This document shows, piece after piece, positions 26,670 to 37,007 of a stretch of DNA of 64,000 nt. The first letter of the stretch is position 1, and each line of letters begins with the position of its first letter. The position numbers were made by a program, and so were the translations under genes. This stretch comes from Aquisalimonas sp. 2447 (GTDB lineage Bacteria; Pseudomonadota; Gammaproteobacteria; Nitrococcales; Aquisalimonadaceae). Location: the NCBI RefSeq assembly GCF_012044895.1, contig NZ_CP050695.1, forward strand, positions 2,448,501 through 2,512,500, written 5' to 3'. The notes beneath the pieces are model-generated. The model searched no databases, had not been told where the DNA came from, and worked only from the letters and a program-made list of their open reading frames with translations.

Positions 26670-27917
26670 ATGCAACGCTTAATCAAGGGTCTGACAGGGG
26701 CGGTCGCGGCGGCGGCGCTCACCGCCACGGGCACCAGCAGTGCCGATAACGACACCATCAAGTTCGCGTTTCCACAGGACTTCACGGCGGTCTATACCTT
26801 CGTGACCGACGAGTACAACCAGGGGCAGCGCGACTACCTGCGCCTGGTCAACGAGGAAGGCGGCATTGACGGGCACATGTTCGAGGCCCTGGTCCGGGAT
26901 ACCGGCAACGAGCCCCAGCGAGGCCTGGAAGCCTACAACCGGGCACGTCGTGAAGGCGCGGTACTCATCGACTTCCTCAGCACGCCGGTCTCCCGGGCGG
27001 CGGTCAACCGTGTGCTGAACGACGAGGTGGTCATGATCACCCCGCTGCACGGCCGCGGTGATGCCAGCGAGGGCACCACATTCCCGTACGTGTTCCCGCT
27101 CATGGCCACCTACTGGTCCCAGGCCACCGTGCTGGCCAACTACATCGACGAGAACCATGGCGGCCTGGAGGGCAAACGCATCGCCCACGTCTACATCGAC
27201 TCGCCGTTCGGGCGCGAGCCGGTCCCGGTCATGGAGCAGCTTGCCGAGCGCGAGGGCTTCGAGTACCGCACCTTTGCCTATCCGAGCCCCGGCAACGAGC
27301 AGTCGGCCACCTGGTCCGACGTGCGCCGCTATCAGCCTGACTTCGTCATGATCTGGGGTGCCGGCGGTGGCCAGCCGGTGTCGGTGCGCGAGGCGATCCG
27401 CAACGGCATCGATCCCGAGCAGATCCTCTCCGTGGTGTGGATGGCGGAAACCGACGCGCGCACCGTCGGTGTCGACCGTGCCCAGGGTCTGAAGCGCTTC
27501 GAGGCCGTGGCCACCGGCCGCGACTATCCGATCATCGAGCGCATCATGGAGCACGTGATCGAACCGGGTCATGGCGCAGGCGATCGTGAGAACGTGGGCA
27601 CCACCTACTACAACATCGGCGTGGCCACCATGGCCGTTGCCGTGGAAGGTGCGCGCAAGGCACTGGAGGAACACGGCGCACCGTTGACCGGCGAGAAGCT
27701 CCGGGACGGCATCCGCATGCTGGAGAACTTCGACGCCGAAGGCATGATGCCGCCGGTGACCTTCTCCGAGGACGACCACCAGGGCGGCGGCTACGGCCGC
27801 GTCTCCCAATGGAACGGTGAGGAATGGGAGCCCATCACCGACTGGTACAACGCCTACCAGGACATCGTCTGGGAGGAGATCCGCAAGGACGCCGAGGGCT
27901 TCCGCGAAGGCCGCTGA
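26670..27917 (+). CDS. ABC transporter periplasmic binding protein (Leu/Ile/Val-type fold)
   Basis: A 415-residue exported protein with a signal peptide (GLTGAVAAAALTATGTSSA, cut near residue 25) and a type 1 periplasmic-binding fold. It defines the substrate of the adjacent importer. It keeps only the general fold of LivJ/LivK, so amino acid binding should not be assumed. The ATG at 26670 has GAGGAGG seven bases upstream; the in-frame GTG two codons earlier is too close to that site. Acidic overall, with an unusually tryptophan-rich C-terminus (QWNGEEWEPITDWYNAYQD). Confidence 0.93.
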   Translation: MQRLIKGLTGAVAAAALTATGTSSADNDTIKFAFPQDFTAVYTFVTDEYNQGQRDYLRLVNEEGGIDGHMFEALVRDTGNEPQRGLEAYNRARREGAVLIDFLSTPVSRAAVNRVLNDEVVMITPLHGRGDASEGTTFPYVFPLMATYWSQATVLANYIDENHGGLEGKRIAHVYIDSPFGREPVPVMEQLAEREGFEYRTFAYPSPGNEQSATWSDVRRYQPDFVMIWGAGGGQPVSVREAIRNGIDPEQILSVVWMAETDARTVGVDRAQGLKRFEAVATGRDYPIIERIMEHVIEPGHGAGDRENVGTTYYNIGVATMAVAVEGARKALEEHGAPLTGEKLRDGIRMLENFDAEGMMPPVTFSEDDHQGGGYGRVSQWNGEEWEPITDWYNAYQDIVWEEIRKDAEGFREGR

Positions 27918-27975
27918 TGGCAGACAGCCCGCCGGTGCCGACCGCACCGGCGGGCCCCACACGGGGAACGCATTC

Positions 27976-28806
<831 letters not shown>

Positions 28807-28816
28807 GCGCCGCAGC

Positions 28817-29248
28817 TCAGCGCGCGGTGGTCACCGCCATGGTGGCCGTCACCCGGGCCACCAGGCGCTCTTCGCCGTCGCGTTCGGCGAGCACGTCCGC
28901 CTCGGTCACCATCAGGGTGCGCCCGGCGCGCAGCACCGTGGCCCGGCAGCGAAGGCGCTCGCCCACGCCCGGGCGCAGGAGGTTGACCTTGTACTCGGCA
29001 GTGAGAATGATGTCGTCGGCCGCGACCAGCGTGAACGCGGCGCAGCCGGAGGTGTGGTCCGCCAGCGCGCCCTGGACGCCGGCATGCACGTAGCCGTCCT
29101 GCTGAAGGTGGGCATCGGTCACCGTGAGCACGGTTTCGCAGTAACCGGGGCGCGCGTCGACGAAGCGCGTACCCAGGTTGCGCATGAACGGAGGCTCCTC
29201 GACGAGGGCCATGACGCGTTCGCGGTAGGCAGGATTCTTCGGTTCCAT
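28817..29248 (-). CDS. PaaI-type hotdog acyl-CoA thioesterase
   Basis: A 143-residue single hotdog-fold protein. The HAGVQGALADHTSGCAAFT segment holds the PaaI/4HBT-II catalytic region (HxG...D). Members hydrolyse stalled acyl-CoA esters and release free CoA. The start at 29248 (MEPKNPAYRERV) has a GGGAG site; extending further upstream would run through the operator and into liuR. It is divergent from liuR with the shared LiuR operator between, so it likely belongs to the same regulon. Confidence 0.88.
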   Translation of the reverse strand: MEPKNPAYRERVMALVEEPPFMRNLGTRFVDARPGYCETVLTVTDAHLQQDGYVHAGVQGALADHTSGCAAFTLVAADDIILTAEYKVNLLRPGVGERLRCRATVLRAGRTLMVTEADVLAERDGEERLVARVTATMAVTTAR

Positions 29249-29297
29249 GAGGACTCCCTGGCCCGGAGGCAGTACTGTCACCGCCACGGGCGGAATG

Positions 29298-29317
29298 TTA
29301 CGTTTACGTAAACGGAA
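29298..29317. promoter_or_regulatory. LiuR operator in the divergent thioesterase/liuR region
   Basis: TTACGTTTACGTAAACGGAA contains the perfect 14-bp palindrome CGTTTACGTAAACG (29301-29314). It sits about 50 bp from each divergent start codon, so one site can control both directions. The family motif for LiuR is built on the same TTACG/CGTAA core. Confidence 0.85.
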
Positions 29318-29345
29318 GCATACCCAACTGAGGACCCTGAACACC

Positions 29346-29762
29346 ATGGAAGCCGTTCGCACGATCAGCAGCGCCCCGGTCTACACCATCGGCGAACTCG
29401 CACGGGAGTTCGACATTACCACGCGGGCGATTCGCTACTACGAGGACCAGGGCCTGCTGGAGCCCATTCGGGAAGGCCAGAAGCGGATGTACCGTCGCCG
29501 CGACCGGGCACGGCTGAAACTGATCCTGCGCGGTAAGCGCCTGGGCATGACCCTGAGCGAGATCCGCGAGACCTTCGTGCTGTACGACCAGGCGCACGGG
29601 CACCAGCGCCAGTTGCGCTACTACCTGGGTGTCCTCGACGAGAAGCGCGAACAGCTCAAGCAGCAGCGCCGGGACATCGAGGATGCGCTGAACGAGCTCG
29701 AGCAGTCCTACGCCCGCTGCCAGGAACTGCTCAACGAACAGAAACGTGGCGAGACCGGCTGA
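29346..29762 (+). CDS. liuR: MerR-family regulator of branched-chain acyl-CoA catabolism (LiuR/GnyR)
   Basis: A 138-residue MerR regulator with an N-terminal winged helix ([28 protein letters not shown], residues 12-39), a short linker helix and a C-terminal coiled coil ([30 protein letters not shown]). It lacks the metal-binding cysteines of MerR or CueR. LiuR proteins control the leucine and isovalerate pathway and probably respond to a pathway acyl-CoA. It heads the liu operon and is divergent from the thioesterase. The start ATG 29346 lies downstream of the operator; the frame stays open upstream. Confidence 0.92.
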   Translation: MEAVRTISSAPVYTIGELAREFDITTRAIRYYEDQGLLEPIREGQKRMYRRRDRARLKLILRGKRLGMTLSEIRETFVLYDQAHGHQRQLRYYLGVLDEKREQLKQQRRDIEDALNELEQSYARCQELLNEQKRGETG

Positions 29763-29833
29763 GCGGCTGGCCCGCAAGGGCTTCGACCCCGATACCACAG
29801 ACAGCGCCACGGCGCTGCATGGAGAACACAACC

Positions 29834-31000
29834 ATGGTGCACATCCCGACCCTGAACTTCGGCCTGGGCGAAGAACTGGACATGCTGCGCGACCAGGTGG
29901 CGAACTTTGCCGCCACGGAGATCGCGCCGCGCGCCGCCGAGATCGACGCGAGCAACACCTTTCCCCATGACCTGTGGCGCAAGCTCGGCGACATGGGCCT
30001 GCTCGGCATCACCGTGGAAGACGCCTACGGCGGTGCCGACATGGGCTATCTGGCGCACATGATCGCCATGGAGGAGATCTCCCGGGCGTCGGCGTCTGTA
30101 GGGCTGTCCTACGGCGCCCACTCCAACCTGTGCGTCAACCAGATCCGCCTCAACGGCACCGAGGAGCAGCGTCAGAGGTACCTGCCGAAGCTCGTCTCCG
30201 GCGAGCACGTGGGGGCGCTGGCCATGTCGGAGCCGGGCGCCGGCTCCGACGTGGTGTCCATGAAGCTGCGCGCCGAGCGCAAGGGCGATCACTTCGTCCT
30301 CAACGGCAACAAGATGTGGATCACCAACGGCCCCGACGCCCATACACTGGTGGTCTACGCCAAGACCGACCCGGACGCGGGCAGCAAGGGCATCACCGCA
30401 TTTCTCATCGAACACGACATGCCCGGGTTCTCGACGGCACAGAAGCTGGACAAGCTCGGCATGCGCGGCTCCAACACCTGCGAGCTGGTATTCGAGGACT
30501 GCCAGGTGCCGGCGACCCACATTCTCGGCCGGGAAGGCGGCGGCGCCCGGGTGCTCATGAGCGGGCTGGACTACGAGCGCGCCGTACTCGCTGCCGGACC
30601 CCTGGGCATCATGCAGGCGTGCCTGGATGCGGTGGTGCCCTACGTGCACGAGCGCAAGCAGTTCGGCGAGCCCATCGGCACCTTCCAGCTCATGCAGGGC
30701 AAGATCGCCGACATGTATACCACCCTGAACGCCTGCCGCGCGTACGTGTACGCCGTGGGCGCCGCCTGCGACCGCGGCGAGACCACGCGCAAGGACGCCG
30801 CCGGCGCCATCCTCTACGCTGCCGAGAAGGCCACCCAGGTCGCGCTGGAAGCGATCCAGGCGCTGGGCGGCAACGGCTACATCAACGAGTACCCCACGGG
30901 GCGGCTGCTGCGTGACGCCAAACTCTACGAGATCGGCGCCGGCACCTCCGAGGTGCGGCGCATGCTTATCGGCCGTGAACTGTTTGAACAGACCAAATAG
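29834..31000 (+). CDS. liuA: Isovaleryl-CoA dehydrogenase
   Basis: FAD-dependent acyl-CoA dehydrogenase converting isovaleryl-CoA to 3-methylcrotonyl-CoA in leucine breakdown. The 388 residues show [15 protein letters not shown] (FAD and substrate loop), [18 protein letters not shown] and the C-terminal [36 protein letters not shown]. The catalytic glutamate is E248 in [12 protein letters not shown], the position typical of isovaleryl-CoA dehydrogenase rather than the C-terminal position of other family members. The start at 29834 was preferred to 29819 because GGAG is suitably spaced before it. Confidence 0.95.
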   Translation: MVHIPTLNFGLGEELDMLRDQVANFAATEIAPRAAEIDASNTFPHDLWRKLGDMGLLGITVEDAYGGADMGYLAHMIAMEEISRASASVGLSYGAHSNLCVNQIRLNGTEEQRQRYLPKLVSGEHVGALAMSEPGAGSDVVSMKLRAERKGDHFVLNGNKMWITNGPDAHTLVVYAKTDPDAGSKGITAFLIEHDMPGFSTAQKLDKLGMRGSNTCELVFEDCQVPATHILGREGGGARVLMSGLDYERAVLAAGPLGIMQACLDAVVPYVHERKQFGEPIGTFQLMQGKIADMYTTLNACRAYVYAVGAACDRGETTRKDAAGAILYAAEKATQVALEAIQALGGNGYINEYPTGRLLRDAKLYEIGAGTSEVRRMLIGRELFEQTK

Positions 31001-31018
31001 ACGACTAAGGACACTGCG

Positions 31019-32626
31019 ATGACGGTGCTGAAATCCCGCGTCGACCCCCGCTCCGAGGAGTTCCAGGCCAACCGTGATGCCATGGGCGCCTTGGTCGCCG
31101 ACCTGCGCGAGCGGGTGGCCCGCGCCAAGGAAGGCGGCGGCCCGGGGCCGCAGAAGCGCCATACCGACCGCGGCAAGTTGCTGCCCCGCGACCGCATCCG
31201 GGTGCTGCTGGATGTGGGCTCACCCTTCCTGGAGCTCTCCCAGCTCGCCGCCACCGACATGTACAACGACGAGGTGCCCTCGGCGGGCATCATCACGGGC
31301 GTCGGCCGGGTGAGCGGGCGCGAGTGCATGATCGTGGTCAATGACGCCACGGTGAAGGGCGGCACCTACTACCCGGAGACAGTCAAGAAGCACCTGCGAG
31401 CCCAGGAGATCGCCGCCGAAAACCACCTGCCCTGCATCTACCTGGTCGACTCCGGCGGTGCCAACCTCCCCAATCAGGACAAAGTGTTTCCCGACCGCGA
31501 CCACTTCGGCCGCATCTTCTACAACCAGGCCAATCTCTCGGCGGCGGGCATCCCGCAGGTGGCGGTGGTGATGGGCTCGTGCACCGCCGGCGGCGCCTAC
31601 GTGCCCGCCATGTCCGACGAGAGCATCATCGTCAAGGAACAGGGCACCATCTTCCTGGGCGGCCCGCCGCTGGTGAAGGCCGCCACCGGCGAAGTGGTCA
31701 GCGCCGAGGACCTGGGCGGCGCCGACGTGCACTCCCGCGTCTCCGGCGTCACCGACCACTACGCCTTGAACGACGCTCACGCGCTGGGCATCGTGCGCCA
31801 GAGCGTGAGCTACCTCAACGGCACCAAGCAGGTGGATCTCGACATCCGCGAACCGGAAGAACCGCTGTACGATCCGGAAGAGCTCCACGGGGCCATTCCC
31901 ACGGACCTGCGCAAGCCCTACGACGTCCGCGAGGTGATCGCCCGCATCGTCGACGGCTCACGCTTCGAGGAATTCAAGCAGCTCTACGGCACCACCCTGG
32001 TCTGTGGTTTTGCGAGGATCTTCGGTTATCCCGTGGGCATTATCGCCAACAACGGCGTGCTGTTCTCGGAATCGGCCCTCAAGGGCGCCCACTTCGTGGA
32101 ACTGTGCAGTCAGCGCGGCATCCCGCTGGTCTTCCTGCAGAACATCACCGGCTTCATGGTGGGCAGCAAGTACGAGGCCGGCGGCATCGCCAAGGACGGG
32201 GCCAAGCTGGTCACCGCGGTGGCCTCCACCAGCGTGCCCAAGTTCACCGTGATCATCGGTGGCAGCTTCGGCGCCGGAAACTACGGCATGTGCGGCCGCG
32301 CCTACTCGCCCCGCTTCCTGTGGATGTGGCCCAACGCCCGGGTCTCGGTGATGGGCGGCGACCAGGCCGCCAACGTCATGGCGCAGGTCCGCCGCGACGG
32401 CCTGGAGCGCAAGGGCGAGGACTGGAGCACCGAGGACGAGGAGGCCTTCAAGGCCCCGATCCGCGAGCAGTACGAGCACCAGGGCCACCCGTACTACGCC
32501 ACCGCACGGCTGTGGGACGACGGCGTCATCGACCCGGCGGACACCCGCATGGTGCTCGGCCTGGGCATCTCCACCAGTCAGAACGCACCGACGCGGGATA
32601 CCCGCTTCGGCGTCTTCCGCATGTAA
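31019..32626 (+). CDS. liuB: Methylcrotonyl-CoA carboxylase, carboxyltransferase (beta) subunit
   Basis: Transfers CO2 from carboxybiotin to 3-methylcrotonyl-CoA, giving 3-methylglutaconyl-CoA. The 535-residue protein has both carboxyltransferase halves, with [17 protein letters not shown] and the oxyanion-hole glycine region [18 protein letters not shown], and ends with the MCC-type [10 protein letters not shown]. It lies between liuA and liuC with gaps of 18 and 16 bp. Confidence 0.95.
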   Translation: MTVLKSRVDPRSEEFQANRDAMGALVADLRERVARAKEGGGPGPQKRHTDRGKLLPRDRIRVLLDVGSPFLELSQLAATDMYNDEVPSAGIITGVGRVSGRECMIVVNDATVKGGTYYPETVKKHLRAQEIAAENHLPCIYLVDSGGANLPNQDKVFPDRDHFGRIFYNQANLSAAGIPQVAVVMGSCTAGGAYVPAMSDESIIVKEQGTIFLGGPPLVKAATGEVVSAEDLGGADVHSRVSGVTDHYALNDAHALGIVRQSVSYLNGTKQVDLDIREPEEPLYDPEELHGAIPTDLRKPYDVREVIARIVDGSRFEEFKQLYGTTLVCGFARIFGYPVGIIANNGVLFSESALKGAHFVELCSQRGIPLVFLQNITGFMVGSKYEAGGIAKDGAKLVTAVASTSVPKFTVIIGGSFGAGNYGMCGRAYSPRFLWMWPNARVSVMGGDQAANVMAQVRRDGLERKGEDWSTEDEEAFKAPIREQYEHQGHPYYATARLWDDGVIDPADTRMVLGLGISTSQNAPTRDTRFGVFRM

Positions 32627-32642
32627 CGGAGTCACTGCAGCC

Positions 32643-33434
32643 ATGAGCAACGAGGCATCCATCCTGGTCGAGCGCACTGCAGGCATCGCGCAGGTCTCCA
32701 TGAACCGGCCCGAGCGGCACAACGCCTTCGACGACACCTTCATCGCCGAACTCACGGGCATCCTGAAGGACCTGGAGCGTGACCAGAGCGTCCGGGTCGT
32801 CGTGCTCGGGGGCAACGGCAAGAGCTTCTCCGCCGGCGCCGATCTCAACTGGATGCAGCGCATGGCCGGCTACACCCGGGAGCAGAACGAGGCCGACGCC
32901 CTGGCGCTCGCCGAACTCATGGAGACCCTGGACGGCCTGGGCAAACCCACCATCGCCAAGGTCCACGGCGCCGCTTTCGGCGGTGGGGTCGGCCTGGTGG
33001 CCTGCTGCGACATCGCCATCGCCTCCGAAAACGCCACATTCTGTCTTTCGGAAGTGAAGCTCGGGCTCATCCCCGCCGCCATTTCACCCTATGTGGTCAA
33101 GGCCATGGGCGAGCAGCACGCACGACGCTATTTCGTCACCGCCGAGCGTTTCGGCAGCGCCGAGGCGGTGCGGATCGGCCTGGTGCACGAACACGTTGCC
33201 GCGGCATCCCTGGATGCACGCGTGGAAGAGCTTCTTGCCCAGATGCGCGGCAACGGCCCCGAGGCCATGGCGGCGGCCAAGGACCTTGCCCGCGCCGTTG
33301 GCCGCGGCCCGGTGAACCGCGCCATGATCGAGGACACCGCCCGGCGCATCGCGATCATCCGCGTGGGCGACGAGGGGCAGGAAGGCATGTCCGCCTTTCT
33401 GGAAAAACGCAAACCCGCGTGGCTGCAGGAGTAA
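32643..33434 (+). CDS. liuC: Methylglutaconyl-CoA hydratase (enoyl-CoA hydratase family)
   Basis: Hydrates 3-methylglutaconyl-CoA to HMG-CoA. A 263-residue crotonase with the oxyanion-hole segments GKSFSAGADLNWM (about 60-72) and KVHGAAFGGGVGLVACCDIAIA, and the SEVKLGLIPAAISPYV region. The SAGADLNWM form is characteristic of LiuC/GnyH rather than of FadB-type hydratases. Eight bases upstream of liuD. Confidence 0.93.
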   Translation: MSNEASILVERTAGIAQVSMNRPERHNAFDDTFIAELTGILKDLERDQSVRVVVLGGNGKSFSAGADLNWMQRMAGYTREQNEADALALAELMETLDGLGKPTIAKVHGAAFGGGVGLVACCDIAIASENATFCLSEVKLGLIPAAISPYVVKAMGEQHARRYFVTAERFGSAEAVRIGLVHEHVAAASLDARVEELLAQMRGNGPEAMAAAKDLARAVGRGPVNRAMIEDTARRIAIIRVGDEGQEGMSAFLEKRKPAWLQE

Positions 33435-33441
33435 ACCAGGC

Positions 33442-35442
33442 ATGTTCCGTACGGTCCTGATCGCCAACCGCGGCGAGATCGCCTGCCGCATCGCCCGCAC
33501 CTGCCGCATCCTGGGGGTGCGCACCGTGGCGGTGTACTCCGACGCCGACGCCGACGCCCTGCACGTCCATGCCTGCGACGAGGCCTGGCCCATTGGCCCG
33601 GCGCCGGCCCGGGAGAGCTACCTCAACACCGATCGCATTCTGGAGGTGGCCCGCCGCAGCGGCGCCGACGCCATCCACCCCGGGTACGGCTTTCTCTCGG
33701 AGAACGCCGACTTCGCCGAGGCCTGCGACCGGGCCGGCGTGCGCTTCATCGGCCCGCCGGCGTCGGCCATCCGCGCCATGGGCTCCAAGAGCGCCGCCAA
33801 GAGCATCATGCAGGAGGCCGGCGTGCCGCTGGTGCCCGGCTACCATGGTGACGACCAGAGCCCGGAGCACCTGCAGGCCGTGGCCGAAGAGATCGGCTAC
33901 CCGGTGCTGATCAAGGCCTCCGCCGGCGGCGGCGGCAAGGGCATGCGGCGCGTGGACGACCCGCAGGACTTCGGTGACGCCCTGGACGGCGCCCGGCGCG
34001 AGGCCAGAGCCAGCTTCGGCGACGACACCGTGCTGCTGGAGAAGTACCTGCTGCAGCCGCGCCACGTGGAAGTCCAGGTGTTCGCCGACGGACACGGCAA
34101 CGCCGTACACCTGTTCGAGCGCGATTGCTCCGTGCAGCGGCGCCATCAGAAGGTGATCGAGGAGGCGCCCGCGCCCGGTCTTTCGGAAGACAAGCGCCGG
34201 GCCATGGGTGAGGCGGCGGTGGCGGCGGCCAGGGCCATCGGCTACCAGGGCGCCGGCACCGTGGAGTTCATCATGGACGCCCACGGTGAATTCTTCTTCA
34301 TGGAGATGAACACCCGGCTGCAGGTGGAGCACCCGGTCACGGAGATGATCACCGGCGAGGACCTGGTGGCCTGGCAGCTCCAGGTGGCCGCCGGCGCCCC
34401 CCTGCCCCGCACCCAGGAGGCGCTGTCCTTCAGCGGCCACGCCTTCGAGGCGCGCATCTACGCCGAGGACCCGGAGCGGGACTTCCTGCCGGCCATCGGC
34501 ACGGTCGCCGGCCTGCGCACACCGGAGGAGAACCGGCACGTGCGCATCGACACCGGCATCCGCGAGGGCGACACCATCTCCATGCACTACGATCCCATGA
34601 TCGCCAAGCTGGTGGTCTGGGACAGCGACCGGTCCGCCGCGCTGCTGCGGCTGCGCAATGCCCTGCAGGCCTTCACCGTGGCCGGCACCACCACCAACGT
34701 GCGCTTCCTGGACCGCATCGCGGGCCACCCGGCGTTCGCCGACGGCGGCGTGGACACCGGCTTCATCGAGACCTACCGCAGCGACCTGTTCCCGGCGCCG
34801 ACGCCACCCTCCGACCGCGTCCTGGCGGTGGCCGCGCTGTACGAACTGCTCAGCGTCGATCAGGCCGCCGCCGAGCGCGCCCGCGGCTCCGCGGATCCCT
34901 GGTCCCCCTGGCACGCCACCGACGGCTGGCAGCCCAACAGTGACAACCACCACGTCCTGCACTTCCTGGACGGCGACAACGATCTGGAGGTCGTGGCCCA
35001 CTACCGACGCGACTGTTTCCTGCTGGACCTCCCCGGCGGCACCGTGCGCGCCGAAGGCACCCTGGCGGCGGACGGCCGCCTGCGCGTGGCCCTGGACGGC
35101 GTCCACCTGGACGCCCGGGCCCTGCAGACCGACGACCGCCTGCGGGTGTCCATTGCCGCCGAGGACCGGGAGCTGGTGATCCACGACCCGCTCGCCGCCG
35201 GCATGGCCGACGAAGTCCGCGAAGGCAGCCTGACGGCCCCCATGCCGGGTACCGTGCTGCAGGTGATGGTCAACGAAGGCGACCATGTGGAGGAAGGCGC
35301 CGCACTCATGGTGCTGGAAGCCATGAAGATGGAGCACACCATCCGCGCCTTCGTCTCCGGCAAGGTGGACAAGATCAATTTCCGCGAAGGCGAACAGGTT
35401 TCCGAAGGCGCGGAGCTTCTCGCCATCGCGGCGGAGGAATGA
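33442..35442 (+). CDS. liuD: Methylcrotonyl-CoA carboxylase, biotin-containing (alpha) subunit
   Basis: A 666-residue protein combining biotin carboxylase and biotin carrier. It starts FRTVLIANRGEIACRIARTC. The ATP-grasp region includes KASAGGGGKGMR (about 155-166) and EMNTRLQVEHPVTE. The C-terminal carrier carries EAMKM with biotin lysine K629. Biotinylation by a host biotin ligase is required. It forms the working carboxylase with liuB and is last in the tight liuRABCD block; 427 bp of repeats separate it from liuE. Confidence 0.95.
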   Translation: MFRTVLIANRGEIACRIARTCRILGVRTVAVYSDADADALHVHACDEAWPIGPAPARESYLNTDRILEVARRSGADAIHPGYGFLSENADFAEACDRAGVRFIGPPASAIRAMGSKSAAKSIMQEAGVPLVPGYHGDDQSPEHLQAVAEEIGYPVLIKASAGGGGKGMRRVDDPQDFGDALDGARREARASFGDDTVLLEKYLLQPRHVEVQVFADGHGNAVHLFERDCSVQRRHQKVIEEAPAPGLSEDKRRAMGEAAVAAARAIGYQGAGTVEFIMDAHGEFFFMEMNTRLQVEHPVTEMITGEDLVAWQLQVAAGAPLPRTQEALSFSGHAFEARIYAEDPERDFLPAIGTVAGLRTPEENRHVRIDTGIREGDTISMHYDPMIAKLVVWDSDRSAALLRLRNALQAFTVAGTTTNVRFLDRIAGHPAFADGGVDTGFIETYRSDLFPAPTPPSDRVLAVAALYELLSVDQAAAERARGSADPWSPWHATDGWQPNSDNHHVLHFLDGDNDLEVVAHYRRDCFLLDLPGGTVRAEGTLAADGRLRVALDGVHLDARALQTDDRLRVSIAAEDRELVIHDPLAAGMADEVREGSLTAPMPGTVLQVMVNEGDHVEEGAALMVLEAMKMEHTIRAFVSGKVDKINFREGEQVSEGAELLAIAAEE

Positions 35443-35446
35443 CACG

Positions 35447-35470
35447 GTCGCGGCTGGCGCCGCTCCTACA
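35447..35470. repeat. REP-like half palindrome, left of repeat cluster
   Basis: GTCGCGGCTGGCGCCGCTCC and the following TACA match the pseudomonad-type REP pattern (GTCGCGGCT...GCCGCTCCTAC). The same sequence appears inverted at 35811-35833, so the pair brackets the other repeats in this intergenic gap. Confidence 0.7.
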
Positions 35471-35517
35471 AGTCAACCGGCGTCATGAGGCGGCCATCGG
35501 GGCCGGAGCGTCGCCCC

Positions 35518-35579
35518 CGTAGGGTGCATCTTGATGCACCGTTGACGACTTCGATCAACGGCGTACAGGTGCATCAAGG
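35518..35579. repeat. Truncated bipartite palindromic repeat, TGCATC type
   Basis: The left arm CGTAGGG with TGCATCTTGATGCACC is complete. The right arm GGTGCATCAAGG stops where the next element (35580-35672) begins, as if that element had inserted into or beside it. Confidence 0.75.
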
Positions 35580-35672
35580 CGTAGGGCGGACCTTCAGGTC
35601 CGCCGATCGGGCTTCGATGAGCCCCCTTGGCCTGCATGTCTGTAAACGGCGGACCTGAAGGTCCGCCCTACG
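35580..35672 (+). repeat. Bipartite palindromic repeat, copy 4 (forward)
   Basis: About 93 bp; both arms are GGCGGACC-type palindromes with outer ends CGTAGGG and CCCTACG. The centre (GGGCTTCGATGAGCC, TTGGCCTGCATGTCTG) is in the same orientation as copy 2. Confidence 0.92.
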
Positions 35673-35710
35673 CGCCGCCCAATGACAGGTAACGTCGCCG
35701 CGGGCCCGCT

Positions 35711-35783
35711 CGTAGGGTGCATCTTGATGCACCGTTGCGCCGTTGATCGAGGCCGATAATGGTGCATCAAGATGCACCCTACA
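35711..35783. repeat. Bipartite palindromic repeat, TGCATC type
   Basis: Left arm CGTAGGG plus TGCATCTTGATGCACC, right arm GGTGCATCAAGATGCACC plus CCTAC, about 73 bp. Same plan as the GGACC-type elements with a different palindrome in each arm. Confidence 0.85.
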
Positions 35784-35810
35784 CGTCGGCACGGCACCCC
35801 AGCCGGCGGC

Positions 35811-35833
35811 GTAGGAGCGGCGCCAGCCGCGAC
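35811..35833. repeat. REP-like half palindrome, right of repeat cluster
   Basis: GTAGGAGCGGCGCCAGCCGC then GAC is the inverse of 35447-35470. It ends 36 bp before the liuE start. Confidence 0.7.
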
Positions 35834-35869
35834 CGGAACCGACACGGCAATCGCAACACCGGAGGCCCC

Positions 35870-36772
35870 ATGCCCCTGCCACACCACGTTCGCATCGTCG
35901 AAGTCGGCCCCCGCGACGGCCTCCAGAACGAGCCCGGCACCGTCGCCACCGAGACCAAACTGGAACTCATCCACCGGCTTGCCGACGCCGGCCTGCCCAC
36001 GGTGGAGGCAACCGCCTTCGTCTCGCCGAAGTGGGTGCCGCAGATGGCCGACCATGACACCGTGCTACGTGCCATCCGGCGCACGCCCGGCGTCAACTAC
36101 CCTGTTCTCACGCCCAACATGAAGGGCTTCGAGGCCGCCGCCGACGCCGGCGCCGAAGAAGTGGCCGTCTTCGGCGCCGCCTCCGAGAGCTTCTCGCAGA
36201 AGAACATCAACTGCTCCATCGACGAGAGCCTGGAGCGCTTCCGGCCGGTGGTGGAGGCCGCCCGTGCACGGGACATCCGCGTGCGGGGCTACGTCTCCTG
36301 CGTGCTCGGCTGCCCCTATGAGGGCGCCATCGCCCCGGCCACCGTGGCCCACGTGGCCAACGCGCTCTACACCATGGGCTGCTACGAGATCTCCCTGGGC
36401 GACACCATCGGTACCGGCACGCCGCTGAAGGCGCAGCGCATGGTGGAGGCCGTGGCCGCGCACGTCCCCATGGACGCCATCGCCGCCCATTTCCACGACA
36501 CCTACGGCCAGGCCCTGGCCAACCTGTACGCCGTGATGGAACTGGGCGTGGTCACCGTGGACACCTCCGTCGCCGGCCTCGGCGGCTGCCCCTACGCCAA
36601 GGGCGCCTCGGGCAACGTCGCCACCGAGGACGTGGTGTACATGCTCGACGGCATGGGTATCGATACCGGGGTGGATCTCCATGCCCTGGCGGCCGTGGGC
36701 CGGTGGATCTCTGCAGAGCTCGGCCGCGAGCCGGCATCGAGGGTGGCCCGGGCCCTCGCGGCCCAGGGCTAA
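35870..36772 (+). CDS. liuE: Hydroxymethylglutaryl-CoA lyase
   Basis: Cleaves HMG-CoA to acetoacetate and acetyl-CoA, the last step of the liu pathway. The 300-residue TIM-barrel protein begins with [11 protein letters not shown], contains the metal-binding HFHDTYGQ (about 205-212) and the active-site cysteine loop [11 protein letters not shown]. The ATG at 35870 follows GGAGGCCCC; the frame is open further upstream through repeat sequence, which I excluded. Because of the repeat-filled gap it may have its own promoter or be read through from liuD. Confidence 0.95.
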   Translation: MPLPHHVRIVEVGPRDGLQNEPGTVATETKLELIHRLADAGLPTVEATAFVSPKWVPQMADHDTVLRAIRRTPGVNYPVLTPNMKGFEAAADAGAEEVAVFGAASESFSQKNINCSIDESLERFRPVVEAARARDIRVRGYVSCVLGCPYEGAIAPATVAHVANALYTMGCYEISLGDTIGTGTPLKAQRMVEAVAAHVPMDAIAAHFHDTYGQALANLYAVMELGVVTVDTSVAGLGGCPYAKGASGNVATEDVVYMLDGMGIDTGVDLHALAAVGRWISAELGREPASRVARALAAQG

Positions 36773-36787
36773 CGGCGGCGCCACCGA

Positions 36788-36898
36788 CGTAGGGCGGATG
36801 TTCACATCCGCCGCCTTCCAGAGCGTCCCACAACACGATCAACCCATGCGTAAGCACGCATCCGGTGGACCTGAAGGTTCACCCTACGCATGCTACGC
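36788..36898 (-). repeat. Bipartite palindromic repeat, copy 7 (divergent)
   Basis: The left arm is CGTAGGG with GGCGGATGTTCACATCCGCC and the right arm GGTGGACCTGAAGGTTCACC with CCCTACG. The centre is longer and unlike the others. The left palindrome differs from copy 2 at paired positions, keeping the stem intact. Confidence 0.8.
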
Positions 36899-37007
36899 AG
36901 GCCACGGTCGCCAGCGCATGACGCTCCTGACCGCCTGAGCGTCGCAGGATCACAAACGCCCTCCGGCTGACGGGCGCACACTCCCGCAATCGTGCAGGAG
37001 GTGCCCC

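Noticed and set aside
35511-35869. Upstream extension of liuE in the same open frame to 35759
   Set aside because: The extra residues are translated repeat sequence, and a GGAGG site sits properly before the ATG at 35870.
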